From: Actinidia chinensis
Taxonomy: Eukaryota > Streptophyta > Magnoliopsida > Ericales > Actinidiaceae
Assembly (NCBI GenBank): GCA_009663005.1
Contig: VIGQ01000980.1
Span: 12,501-24,542 of the forward strand
DNA: 12,042 nt
Direction of reading: 5' to 3'
Made by a program: the position numbers and the translations under genes. A model generated the notes under the pieces. It did no database searches. It saw only the letters and a list, made by a program, of their open reading frames with translations, and was not told the DNA's origin. Below are positions 1-8,570 of this stretch, piece by piece. Numbering within the stretch: the stretch's first letter is position 1; each line of letters starts with the position of its first letter.

Positions 1-306
1 TAACTTCTCTATCTGCCAAGGCAAAACAAGAACCAGAATGCAATTCCATATTCTGAATTGAAATTTTGGGAATTTAAATTTTTAATCCTCCAATTTATTT
101 GGATTCTACTTGCGTGTCCCATCTTTTTATAATTTGAACAAATGAAGCTTCCGATTTCCTTTAGTAGGACAGAAAGGGGAATTCCTCATGGCCCACCACC
201 TGTTAGAACAAGAATTTTACTAATGCAACATAAAGCTCCTCAGTATATTCCATCTTAAACTTTATAAACCTTACCCTACTATCACCACTAGGGCCGGTCA
301 TTTTCG

Positions 307-437
307 TCTGTGATAACTTGGTTCTAGCCCAAGCATCGACGTCGGAGAACCAATCGCACCATTTACTAGCTGGGGACTAATTAAAGCCATGGCCAAACCC
401 CGTATGAAAGACTTAATCAAGAATTAATTATCACAGA
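307..437. repeat. Short inverted repeat, 10-bp perfect arms
   Basis: TCTGTGATAA at 307-316 is matched by its exact reverse complement at 428-437, with imperfect similarity continuing a few bases into the roughly 110-bp interior. The spacing would fit a small MITE-like element, but no target-site duplication is evident and the outer flanks do not continue the symmetry. Chance remains possible. Confidence 0.25.
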
Positions 438-587
438 TTGACACGTCAGACAATGGAAATGAGTGTCTCAGGACTTAGAACCACCAGGCCAACCCCTAGG
501 GTGCATCACCATTCCACTGGCCCACTAACCACTTCATTCACCTCCCGCATGCCGGCCATCTCAACCCTGCTCGTTTTGGTGGTGAAA

Positions 588-613
588 GGGGGATTGGGGA
601 TGGCAGGGATGGG
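588..613 (+). other. Canonical G-quadruplex-forming pattern
   Basis: Four runs of three or more G (588-592, 596-599, 606-608, 611-613) are separated by loops of 3, 6 and 2 bases, which fits the standard intramolecular G4 pattern. It lies inside a longer G-skewed tract (about 580-720) whose complement is pyrimidine-rich. The pattern is seen directly; folding in vivo and any role are not shown. Confidence 0.6.
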
Positions 614-1598
614 ATTGAATGGTTGAGGAGAGGTCGTTAGGACAGAGTGGGTTGGAGGATGGCTGAGAGTGGTGGCTGAGGTGGTGTTTGGGAGGGTTGG
701 TAGTGAAGTAGAGGGGGAGATTCTAAGCCACCAGCCAATTGTTTCTCGTACAATTGTTATTTCCTTAAGGACACTGTACTAGGTAATAATGCAGGTGCTG
801 GATATTTCAACGGAATTTGGGTAAAAAACACACAAAATTATCCCCTCTTACAGTGGTCATGGGCAACTCGCATAATGGAAAGGTTTACATTGCCCAATCA
901 AATAAATTATACCTTAAAAGGTTCAATTTATTTAAATTGAAAGATGAAGGAGGAAAATAGAATTTGGGTGAAAGTTGGAGGGGTTTAAAGGTGTTAAATT
1001 GCCCATTTTCTTTCACAGTCTTACATTTTCATGAAAATTTACTTGCCGTCTATTTCAAAAGGAGAGCTATCTGATTCCTATTTCCCCTCCTTTAAGCCAA
1101 TGATTTGAATCATATGAAACGTTGTCTGGGAATTTCCTGTGATTGGGCACACCTGGTAAGCACTCATTTTCATCTCATTTTGTTTGGTTCCTTTCAGTTA
1201 CAGGACAATAAGTATCGATTCGGATGATTGTGAAAATTTCCCAATGTTGGTATGACGATTTGAGTTGAACAGTTTTACAGTTGAATATCATTGGATGGTT
1301 TGATAGAATTTTGTTGCCCAAGAATCATTCCAACTACTCTTTAGATTATAAACTTCAAAAACATGGAACATCCCAAGTTGTAAAATTGCTAATACAAACG
1401 TGGATTGGAGTTACAGGAAACACTTCGATGGTTCTCTGGTTTTATAATCTCAGGTAAGCAGACAAATTCTCGTAATAGTAGTCCTTCTTCGCAGAGCTTA
1501 TTTACGGTATGTAGGAATCTACACTGTGCTCAGTTAAGTGGTGAAAAAACATAGATGAGGCGTTAACACATGAGAGCTAGGAAGCTCGTCTCAGAGCA

Positions 1599-1678
1599 GC
1601 CAATTTATGCGACAATTGGCTTTTGGACAATTACTAATCTTTGATTTAAAAAAGATGGGTGTCGAGCTTAATCAAAGA
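1599..1678. repeat. Two adjacent short hairpins
   Basis: GCCAATT at 1599-1605 pairs perfectly with AATTGGC at 1614-1620 (8-base loop). TCTTTGATT at 1638-1646 pairs perfectly with AATCAAAGA at 1670-1678 (23-base loop). They could be remnants of a small foldback element or chance structures in AT-rich DNA; no gene is attached to them. Confidence 0.35.
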
Positions 1679-2130
1679 CTCCTTTGCATGAGCGGCCTTG
1701 ATAAGCTACCCACTAAAAACCTAGTTGTCTGTCTTGAGGACCGTAAGCGCACCCTTTAACCTACTAGAGAAATGAAGCCTCATCATGATTAACAATTTTC
1801 CAATCAAATTGGAATTAATGAAAATGAATATTAATAGCCAACTTAAAACAATGCATCTAAATGTTAGCCATGGTGGTATATAGTGTGTTTTTTTGTGTGT
1901 GGTGGACGTTTTTAAACAAAATGGAAATTTATTATAGTGAAGGCAATCTTAGTGACTATCAGATGACAATTTTTCTAGCTGATGAAGTTCACATTGATAC
2001 CTAATATGGGTGTATCGGTGGTTGAAGTGATCATAAAGCGCAAAACAAAAAATGGAGAAATAAGTTTGCAGCTTATTCTCTGTACGTAGTGATTTCGGAT
2101 CGATCTGGTAGGATATATCAATGAACCTGT

Positions 2131-2335
2131 TATTGGTGTGGGGGGGGAGGTCTCATTATCAAGAAATGGGTATCAAAGGCTGCGGGACCACAATTATGGG
2201 TTGGTCCGAGGAAAAAAAAAGGACAAAATGGAGGAAGGGAGTTGCCAAAAAAGCAACACAAGGTTTTCCCACCCAACACCACCAACCTTGTGTTACCCCT
2301 TTGGTTTCCATATACTTCCCCCCCCCCCATGGCAC
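2131..2335. repeat. Cluster of homopolymer runs and inverted repeats
   Basis: A run of 8 G (2140-2147) and a run of 11 C (2318-2328) bracket about 170 bp. Between them lie a GGACCA/TGGTCC pair near 2174-2199, a run of nine A near 2212-2220, GTTGC/GCAAC at 2241-2257, and an 11-bp perfect inverted repeat, AACACAAGGTT (2255-2265) with AACCTTGTGTT (2284-2294). G run and C run are complementary, so the whole segment could fold back on itself, but the arms between them do not align continuously. It may be a decayed foldback element; no transposon family is assigned. Confidence 0.3.
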
Positions 2336-2336
2336 A

Positions 2337-2696
2337 TTACAAATTCTCCAGATTATAGATCAACTTGTAATAAATTGGTAAGGACTTGTTGGTACGATGA
2401 TAAAACTCTTCTCCGCTCTTCATAGCTGACTTATTAGTTTTCCACCATCTATCAATGATGGCTCTCAAATAGGAGGAAGAATTGGGAAATTGGCAATAGG
2501 CACAAAACTTCACATTTTGGTTTGTACTTGATACGATAAAATGCTTAGCTAATTCCATGCGTCTAACAAAAAAATCCTTTCTTCTTCCAATTTCGATTTC
2601 CCATTCATTCCCTGTCATACCCTCTTTCGAATAGCACTCATTGTTTCTTCCCCAAGGACTCCCACTTGTTTTCAACTTCGTTTTGTATAACTGCAT
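2337..2696 (-). CDS. Uncharacterised 119-codon open frame, possibly spurious
   Basis: This is one of the longest ATG-initiated frames in the window not explained by a known element, 119 codons from the ATG at 2694-2696 to the stop at 2337-2339. The predicted product is basic and hydrophilic, rich in Lys, Arg, Asn and Tyr, with a single CAYC cysteine pair near residue 67. I recognise no domain, signal peptide or membrane segment. It ends next to the 11-C run of the hairpin cluster. By a rough estimate, about one frame of this length is expected by chance in 12 kb of such AT-rich DNA, so a real exon or a random frame are both possible. There is no splice or promoter evidence good enough to decide. 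Confidence 0.12.
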   Translation of the reverse strand: MQLYKTKLKTSGSPWGRNNECYSKEGMTGNEWEIEIGRRKDFFVRRMELAKHFIVSSTNQNVKFCAYCQFPNSSSYLRAIIDRWWKTNKSAMKSGEEFYHRTNKSLPIYYKLIYNLENL

Positions 2697-3298
2697 TTAT
2701 CAAGCAACTTTCATTTTTAGAAATGTAAACGGATTAACATAACAGAATTGAGAAAAGATGTCAATGAAAGTGAACAAAATATTTTTTAATACCTTTAGTA
2801 GGAGTATTGTGCACGTCACATACAACACAATGTAGTCAATCAAGCAAAGAAGAAGATCTATCTAATTTATGAATGGTTTTATAGTAATCTTGTTTTCGTG
2901 CCTCATTCATGTCATCAGAATGCCTAGGAATCAATCCATATTAGACATATCAAGCAATTTGACAACAAACATGTCCTAAAACATAATGCCATAAAGATAA
3001 AAATCAACCATGTAAGCTGAAATAGTAGTAGAGTTTAATCTATAATACTGGGTTCGAATATATATATATAGCCCTTTCCAACTAAGACCCTTCCCTTGTC
3101 AGACACTAAATTCTCCCAACTTCTGGAACATGGTACACATGCGCAAGAGTCAAAAATTCCTTCCAGAATTAAACTCAATGAAGCATCTCCTTGCCTTTGA
3201 TGCGGCAGTTGACGAGTTTTTCCTTGGTGAGATCAGTCCCTTCTTCCATTGGTTAATATTTGCAAAGAAGGTTCTGTCTTGCAGACAGGACTCATTTT
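2697..3298. other. No recognised gene; TA microsatellite
   Basis: AT-rich sequence without a recognisable gene. It includes a short TA dinucleotide run at about 3058-3069 and a short open frame (ATG at 3130, stop at 3301-3303, 57 codons) just before the copia LTR whose product I do not recognise. Confidence 0.4.
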
Positions 3299-3743
3299 TG
3301 TGAATATTAAACTTGATTTGATCCAAGAAAAATGATAGATGAGGCCCAAATATTAGAAGCCCAAGTTTGAAGCTAATTGTGGTAGAAGGTTCGTGAAATA
3401 TTTAGAAGGATATAAAAGATGTGATAGTATTTGTATCTAGAAGCTTTCTAAAAGTTTAGGATAATATCTAGATATTTGTTAGAAGAATCTAGAAATAAGC
3501 ACATGTAGAAAAAGATCTATTGTAACTAAAATGTTCTTAAGAAGAAGTATCTTGTAAAGACTAGAACTATCCTTTGAGTTATATAAATAGGGAGATATCA
3601 GCCAAGTGCTATAAGAGAAGGCAAAAGATTAAAAGTGGTTGAGAGTTCAAGTAAATCTAGAGTGTTATCTTTACCTCTTTATAATTTTAAACAAATTACT
3701 TCCTCTTCATAACTAACATTTGAATCCCAGTATATTTCCAACA
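3299..3743 (+). repeat. 5' LTR of the plus-strand copia element
   Basis: The right end is well fixed: it ends in CCAACA at 3743, two bases before the primer binding site. The left end is chosen at TG (3299), because TGTGAATATT there resembles the inverted right terminus; another TG start near 3315 is possible. The length of about 445 bp is normal for copia. The interior has a TATA box at 3580-3590, which would start the genomic transcript. No matching 3' copy was found in the window. Confidence 0.75.
3580..3590 (+). promoter_or_regulatory. TATA box of the copia LTR promoter
   Basis: TATATAAATAG sits about 155 bp before the LTR end, the usual place for the RNA polymerase II promoter at the U3/R border of a plant LTR. 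The match is strong; present-day activity is unknown. Confidence 0.6.
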
Positions 3744-3745
3744 AA

Positions 3746-3758
3746 TGGTATCAGAGCC
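3746..3758 (+). other. Retrotransposon primer binding site (tRNA-iMet)
   Basis: TGGTATCAGAGCC is complementary to the 3' end of plant initiator methionine tRNA and follows the LTR end after two bases. This is the classic minus-strand priming site of Ty1/copia elements and fixes both the orientation and the LTR boundary. Confidence 0.93.
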
Positions 3759-3774
3759 ATTGGTTCATGTTGAA

Positions 3775-4780
3775 GAAAATGTCCACCCAAGTAGTCTCAT
3801 TCCCTAAGTTAAACAAAGATAACTACAATATTGGAGCATTCCACTGAAGGCTACCTCGATGAGAGATGTATGGATGTTGTCGAGAAAGGCACCATGACGG
3901 GTAGGTTGCACTCCGATAAGCACAAAGATGATGCCAAGTGTGCACTCAAAAGGGCTTTATCAGTCCTTTATCAAGAGTAGATGCTGTTTCAATTTTGGGC
4001 TAGGGGGGGGGGGGATACCACCGCCCAAAGAAAGAATGAGAGATCCTCCAAATTCATCGAAGGAGGTGGACAAAGTAAAGCGAGTTCGTTCTCTCTCAAA
4101 TTCTTCGAGGTGGTTTGAAACTTTAAAAATGAAAGCTTCGAATCAATTCGATTAGTGTTCAATAGTGTTGGCGGTGTGTCGTTAATCAAATGAAAGACAA
4201 AACGGTGAAACTTTGGATGATTCTGAGTGATGAAAAAATTATCCGGATATTGATCTAAAAATTTGACCATGTTGTTGTAGGCCATTGAGAAATTAAAAAA
4301 ATATTTGATTCCATGGCTATTGAATGAACTCATGGGACATTGAAAGCCCATGAGAAGAAGAATCAATAGGAGAATAGGAGCAAAGAGCCAATTGGACAAA
4401 GGTTCTTCAAACAAAAATTCAAGCTCAATGGAAGAATGAAACCAAGAGAAAATGGAGGTGGACGAGGGACAATGAGGACGCGTATATGGACGTGGTCGGG
4501 TCGCTGACAAGTCCAAGGAAGAGGGAGGGACAATATCATTAATGAGGGAAAGAAGTTTTTTCAAAAAATTTTCAAACAAATAGCGGTCGTGGAAGAGGGA
4601 AATTATGCCAATGGAAGACAAGGTATAAAAAAATCCAGTTAAATGTTATAATGTAAAAATTTGGCCCATTTGCTGGGAAGTGAAAATGATACTAACCCAT
4701 GTTGCAAGAGAAACTAATTTTATGAAGCAAAGGGGAAGAAATAGAATTTTACCGGTCATTGGCCTTCTAAAGGCATACAA
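3775..4780 (+). pseudogene. Copia gag remnant
   Basis: In an active element this region encodes the capsid protein that packages the RNA. The N-terminal copia signature is visible as LNKDNYNIGAFH near 3810-3845, soon interrupted by a stop. A DVW segment near 3866 is followed by a one-base loss that shifts the frame. Further on, DKVKRVRSL with LKMKAS (near 4070-4135), VVNQMKDKTVKLW (near 4180-4220), FDHVVV and KAHEKK match the usual gag order in successive frames. A degraded CCHC zinc knuckle is recognisable near 4635-4680. A run of 12 G at 4003-4014 lies where ordinary coding sequence is expected and itself disrupts the frame. Many stops and indels show long decay. The 210-codon frame antisense to this region is not considered a gene. 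Confidence 0.82.
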
Positions 4781-5165
4781 TGAAGGTGAAGACAGAATTA
4801 CGTGGTATCTTGAACACGGGAGTAGTAGGTAAACAAAACCAGATTGGGAGCCAAAGCTTGTTCGTGGAGCTTACTGAATCAAAGCGGCAACGTTTCAGTG
4901 GAGATCTATCAAAAATTCCGAATGAATGGAAGAGGTAAAATTTTATTCGTTTGAAAAATGGAAGGCATAAATTATTTCAAATGTTTATTATGTCCCCAAT
5001 ATGGAAAATTAATATCTGGTATTCGGACAACTCTTAGAAAAGGTTATGGATAATCCACATGAAAAATCGTAGTCTTTTTATAAGGAGTGATAAAGGAAAT
5101 TTGATTGCCCCAGTGTCAATGACAAGAGTAGTAGAATGTTTTTGCTAAATATTTAAAATGATATT
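4781..5165 (+). pseudogene. Copia protease-region remnant
   Basis: Copia elements encode an aspartic protease here that processes the polyprotein. Visible pieces are a TWYLEHGSS segment near 4800-4825, where copia proteases have their D-T/S-G active site (the Asp is replaced by Glu and the next residue by His), then FVELTES near 4861, ISNVYYVPNMEN near 4970-5010 read across frameshifts, GQLLEK near 5025, and RMFLLNI near 5133 leading into the pre-integrase domain. The order and spacing fit the family. The altered active site and several frame breaks make it non-functional. Confidence 0.75.
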
Positions 5166-5575
5166 GCAAAATGATTGAAACATGTTACAAAGACACAACA
5201 TTGGCTTTGGCATTTGAGATTTGGGAGACTAAAATTGTTATCCGACAACGGAATGATAAATGATGCCTTCCATCAATCATCGGATCAATTTTGTGAAGGA
5301 TGCCTCTTGGTAGCACTTTCAAAAAAGCTTTCAAGAGAGATAACAACAAGAGCAAGCAAGCCTTGGAACTTATTCACACGATGTGTGTAGACCAATGGAT
5401 CCTTTTTATCTCGACAAAAATAGATATTGTACCTCTTTATGATGATTGTAGCCCTATACAACAAGTCTTCCATGAATATAATGTATTTATCAATGTTATC
5501 GTTCTTTTAAATTATATCACTCAAAGTGGCTATCGGATATCCAAGCTATTTCCGATGTACTAATGGAGAGGCCAC
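5166..5575 (+). pseudogene. Copia GAG-pre-integrase and truncated integrase remnant
   Basis: The integrase of an active element inserts the cDNA into the host genome. From 5175, HLRFGRLKLLS matches the HHCC zinc-domain start of the copia pre-integrase domain, with one expected His replaced by Arg. CEGCL near 5290-5305 is the second half of that zinc site. The frame then changes and ELIHT near 5365 marks the start of the integrase core. A further piece, SGYRISKLFPMY, near 5523-5562, corresponds to the SGY-x-I-x-x-L stretch before the second catalytic Asp, but the Asp-containing segment is lost. Copia similarity ends at about 5575, so the DDE core is incomplete. The element is dead. Confidence 0.82.
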
Positions 5576-6206
5576 AGATGAGTGAATTGTTGGAAGGGTG
5601 CGCAAGAGTTAAAGCAGTTGTGCGTCGTCTTAAACAAGATAAATATTTGGTGAGTCATAATTCCGTGATTGGCATCAACCTGGTAATGGTTCGGAGCCCA
5701 TATTACAGAAAATATTGATTACATAACGTGTATTGAAATGTGCACTTGAATTTGACAGCATCTTTGCATTCAATAGATGTTATCCATGTAGGATTCAAAA
5801 TTTACCAGTTTAGGCATGGATGCTCTTGAAAGGATCCCGCTTTTATTGACTTTCATATGCTTCATTTGGACATAAAAAATATGCATGAAGGTGTTTATTC
5901 ACACTTCTATTTTAGGGTCCAGATTAGAACTATCTCCTAGTTGCCTTCCCGTTTCTGGTGTTTTTGGAACAACAATTTAAAACTCCACAATCCAGTATTG
6001 GCAATCTTTCATTCATTAATTGCTTCATATCAGCCAAGAGTGCACTAGTTCTTCATTATGCCACATTCCTTCTTTTCTGTGAATCTCCATATACTCTAAA
6101 ACTTGGAAGATCGCCTTCATGCTCTCGTTATGTAGTCTTAATCAAACTTTGCAGAGTTAAATCTAACCTTTTCTTTTTCAAACTTTTCTGGTTACAGGTT
6201 CTAAGT
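5576..6206. other. No recognised gene between copia fragment and NLR region
   Basis: AT-rich sequence with many stops; no remaining copia domain, LTR or host gene could be identified. An 86-codon plus frame starting at 5958 has no recognisable domain and is probably accidental. A pyrimidine-rich tract ending in TTACAG at 6191-6196 could be a splice acceptor before the possible NLR N-terminus, but no matching donor or upstream exon is evident. Confidence 0.4.
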
Positions 6207-6212
6207 TGCTCT

Positions 6213-6264
6213 ATGTGAAGTAGTAACAGCAGTTTTCGCTGCAATGGGGCCAGAGTTGTTAGAG
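6213..6264 (+). pseudogene. Possible N-terminal fragment of NLR-A
   Basis: After an acceptor-like TTACAG, an ATG at 6213 is followed, one frame off, by codons for EVVTAVFAAMGPELLE. This resembles the short hydrophobic start of some plant CC-NB-LRR proteins (typically ME-V/I-V-x-A-V followed by small residues). The reading runs straight into the duplicated GC-rich repeat and stops there, so if real, the repeat separates it from the rest of NLR-A. The match is short and judged by eye. Confidence 0.25.
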
Positions 6265-6299
6265 GCGAGCGCCTCAGCGGACTGAGGCAAGAGGCGCCT
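6263..6299. repeat. GC-rich two-part hairpin in the first repeat unit
   Basis: GCCTCAG (6271-6277) pairs perfectly with CTGAGGC (6282-6288) around a four-base loop, and outer arms AGGCG (6263-6267) and CGCCT (6295-6299) also pair. The second unit keeps the outer symmetry but has lost the perfect inner stem. Confidence 0.6.
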
Positions 6300-6545
6300 A
6301 AAGTAGTGCACTATGCCAATTCATTTGGGGCGTTGTCGCAAGCCCAAAAAACATCAGTCTTGGACCAATTGTAGAACAAAATTGCCACTTCAAATGACAA
6401 GGACGAGCGCCTCAGCGACTGGAGGCGCGAGGCGCCTAAAGTGTGGCACTGTGCCCTCCAGTGGGCCTTCGGGCCGTTGTCCATAAGCAAGACATCAGTC
6501 TTGGAATCCAATTGTAGACAAAATTGCTGCTTCAAATGACATGGA
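6265..6545. repeat. Tandem duplication of a ~138-bp GC-rich unit
   Basis: Two head-to-tail copies begin with the same CGAGCGCCTCAGCG block at 6266 and 6404, giving a period of 138 bp. Both carry AGGCGCCTAAAGT, a GACATCAGTCTTGGA-like block and a CAAATTG-to-CAAATGACA end, with several small indels between copies. The GC-rich head contrasts with the AT-rich surroundings. Similar GAGGCGC/GCGCCTC palindromic tracts are common dispersed repeats in plant genomes (from memory, no search made). It lies between the possible N-terminus of NLR-A and its main body, so it may be an insertion that later duplicated. Confidence 0.8.
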
Positions 6546-6599
6546 GGAGATCATACGGTTTTAAAGAGGCAATTGCATGATAGTTGCTAAAAAGGAGTA

Positions 6600-8570
6600 C
6601 ATCAAAAATGGTGTCCAGAGATAAGACGGAAAAATGTCATATAGAACTTATGATCAATGAGATTCGCGAGAGGGATAAGGACTGAAGAAGAAAGTGAAGA
6701 AGACGATGAACAGATACGAAAACAAAGCAAAAAGCTAACAGTAATTTGTTTTCTTCCACACGTTCAGATGTCAGCAAAGAATGAAAAAGAAGGGCGAGAA
6801 AAACTCAAACTTTTGGAGGATGGCAATCAACTCAGAAGAATTTTGGTTGATCAACAAGCCCGAATCTGTATCAAGTGAAATCATTAGATATTAAAAAGTT
6901 TCCAACACTTCAAGGGCCACTAGATGAGACACGATTTGCTGAAACAGGACAGAGTAGAGGAGTTAGAATTCGTGGAAGAGGGTACTGGGAAAACAGCCAT
7001 AATGAAGAACTGAATAACCATGAAGAGTAATCATTTGTTTGATATAGTCATGTGGCATAAAGGTTTATAAAGCAGGGAAAGCGAGGAAAACTTGAGCGTG
7101 GGGCTCTTGCAAAAAAGATGTTGCTGAAAGATTGAACGGATATGGCAGGCATTGTCAATATTGACGAAGTTGCACTAAGAATATCAAGAATTGGAGGTAA
7201 AAATACTGCTACTATTGGACGACGTTAAAGATGACTGGATATACATCAAATAGGAATCCCGTATTGTGCAAATGGGAGCAAGATAGTATTGACGACAAGA
7301 TGAGAAAACCACGTTTGTTCTCGCTAGTGAACAGGTGGGCAAGGTGAATTATTTATCTATCAGGGAGTCCTGGACCATTGTTTCAAGAAATTCTAGATCG
7401 CCTAGATCTTAAAGTTGAGCACTGTTAGACAAATATGTCAAAGAGTGTGGTGGTCTCCACTTTGATACAAATAGTAGCAAATGTGTTAAAATTGAAGGAT
7501 GTAGCCAAAATTGTGGAGGAAGGATAAACAGCCTGAACGATTTCCGAAAAAGAACACCGTGGCTTGAAGGAAAATGGAAAATAAGTGATAAAATTTTGTT
7601 ACGATGCGTTGGAAGGAAAGTCCAAAGGAAAATGTTCCTCCTTTGGTGGCATTAGATTCTGAAGACAGTGACATCTACGCAGATTATTGTGGAGCGTTGG
7701 AAAGCTGAAGATTTGCTCGAGATGATAATGGTGCAAGAAAGGCTAGTATGAATGGATGTCTATGTATTGAGGACACCTTTAAAATAACAAATCATTAATG
7801 AGGAAGGTAAGACTGAGAATATGTTACAGTGCACAAATGTATCAGAAGGTAGAATTATGTAGATAGTCTTGATTGATGTGAATGAAACAATGGTAAATTA
7901 TAGTGGATTACGGATGCCCCCAGATGCAAAATGTTGGAGCGATATGATCGAATCTCGTTGGTTGACATAAGTTCGAAATGTGCCAGTTGTCCAAGTGTGA
8001 CCCGTCTCCACGCCTTTCCTACAAAAAAATTTAGCTCTGAAGGATTCTCCCTACAGCATTCTTGAGTGCATAAAAAGTCTCAAAGTCTTGGACTTATGTC
8101 ATCGGGTGTTACGGTATTACCCTTATCCTTCCTCCACCCGATCAAAAGGTAGTCGGTCAAAGTGCTCTTACCTAAAGCCAGTGCAAGTATTTGTAGATTC
8201 TCCCTTCTAGCTTCGAAGAATTTGAGCATCTTGAAGTGCTTGACTTATCCTGATAGTGGGATAAATAATATACCCAAGTTAGGTTGAAAATTTGGACGGT
8301 CTAAGGCGTCTGCAGGTGTCTTTAAATGTGGAAATGGAAAATGATACTGAAGAAGTGGATTGTACTTGCAATGTGATTTTGGGCTTTCTGCTTTGGAAGA
8401 ATTGGTCATTGATGTGAAAATCGTCAGTAAGTGGTCCCATATGGTGGTAAAAGATCATAGAAAAAGTGGCTACTTTGGAAAAAGCTGACATGTCTTCAAT
8501 TTGCCACGATGAGGTTGCCGATGTCATAGAGGTTGTGGCTACTACTCTCCGAATATATGTTCCAGAGAGA
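6600..8570 (+). pseudogene. NLR-A: decayed CC-NB-LRR resistance gene
   Basis: NLRs are cytoplasmic immune receptors that sense pathogen effectors. A charged, possibly coiled-coil region (6610-6890) precedes NB-ARC motifs in correct order: P-loop GTGKTA (6981-6998), RNBS-A HLFDIVMWH (7032-7058), kinase-2 LLLLDDV (7206-7226), RNBS-B GSKIVLTTR (7274-7300), RNBS-C LSIRESW (7353-7373), GLPL region ECGGLH (7443-7460, Pro replaced after a one-base loss), RNBS-D pieces IKFCYDALE (7588) and SEDSDIYADY (7658-7687), and an MHD position reading VHKCIRR (7829-7849). LRR pieces follow: SLKVLDLC (8076-8099) and SALEELVIDVKIV (from 8387). The P-loop has GTGKTA where GVGKTT is usual. RNBS-B is in a different frame from its neighbours and stops are frequent, so it is a pseudogene. 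The type resembles RPS2/At4g27190-like NLRs. Its LRR is mirrored by the minus fragment at 8630-9317. Confidence 0.88.

Larger units (their letters stand above)
1..2100. other. Non-genic AT-rich stretch, no recognised gene
   Basis: No protein family, RNA gene or complete transposon is recognisable here on either strand. It contains short inverted repeats (307-316 with 428-437; 1599-1605 with 1614-1620; 1638-1646 with 1670-1678), a strongly G-skewed tract at about 580-720, and a 90-codon open frame without an early ATG on minus at 509-778. The rest is AT-rich sequence with scattered stops in all frames. It may be intergenic DNA, intron, or transposon sequence decayed past recognition. Confidence 0.5.
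3299..5575 (+). mobile_element. Truncated Ty1/copia LTR retrotransposon (5' part)
   Basis: This is the 5' portion of a Ty1/copia retrotransposon in plus orientation: a complete-looking 5' LTR, a two-base spacer, an initiator-Met tRNA primer binding site, then gag, protease, GAG-pre-integrase and the start of the integrase core, all in the usual copia order. Reverse transcriptase, RNase H, polypurine tract and 3' LTR were not found; recognisable sequence stops near 5575 inside the integrase core. Every domain is split by stops and frameshifts, so it cannot make protein. It is an old 5' fragment, truncated by deletion or recombination. The second copia remnant at the right edge lies on the opposite strand and its LTR does not resemble this one, so the two are not halves of a single element. 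Confidence 0.88.

Noticed and set aside
438..626. 62-codon plus-strand frame
   Set aside because: Short, low-complexity Thr, Met and Gly content over the G-rich tract, with no recognised domain.
1156..1203. Small intron candidate with GTAAGC donor and TTTCAG or TTACAG acceptor
   Set aside because: The length would be about 42-48 bp, below the normal minimum for plant introns, and the flanks do not join into a recognisable frame.
3048..3060. GGGTTCGAATA resembling a tRNA T-loop
   Set aside because: No acceptor stem, D-arm or anticodon arm can be formed around it; it runs directly into a TA microsatellite.
3989..4621. 210-codon open frame on the minus strand
   Set aside because: It is antisense to the copia gag remnant, whose own order of motifs on plus is clear. 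Its product has no recognised domain, and length alone is explained by the composition of the former coding strand.
5840..5900. LDIKNMHEGVY stretch resembling the copia RT motif around L-DVKNAFLHG
   Set aside because: Only a few residues agree, and no other RT motif (such as the YVDD box) is found near it, so it was not called as a reverse transcriptase remnant.
8279..8527. 82-codon minus-strand frame
   Set aside because: It is antisense to the NLR-A LRR region, which has recognisable LRR sequence on plus.
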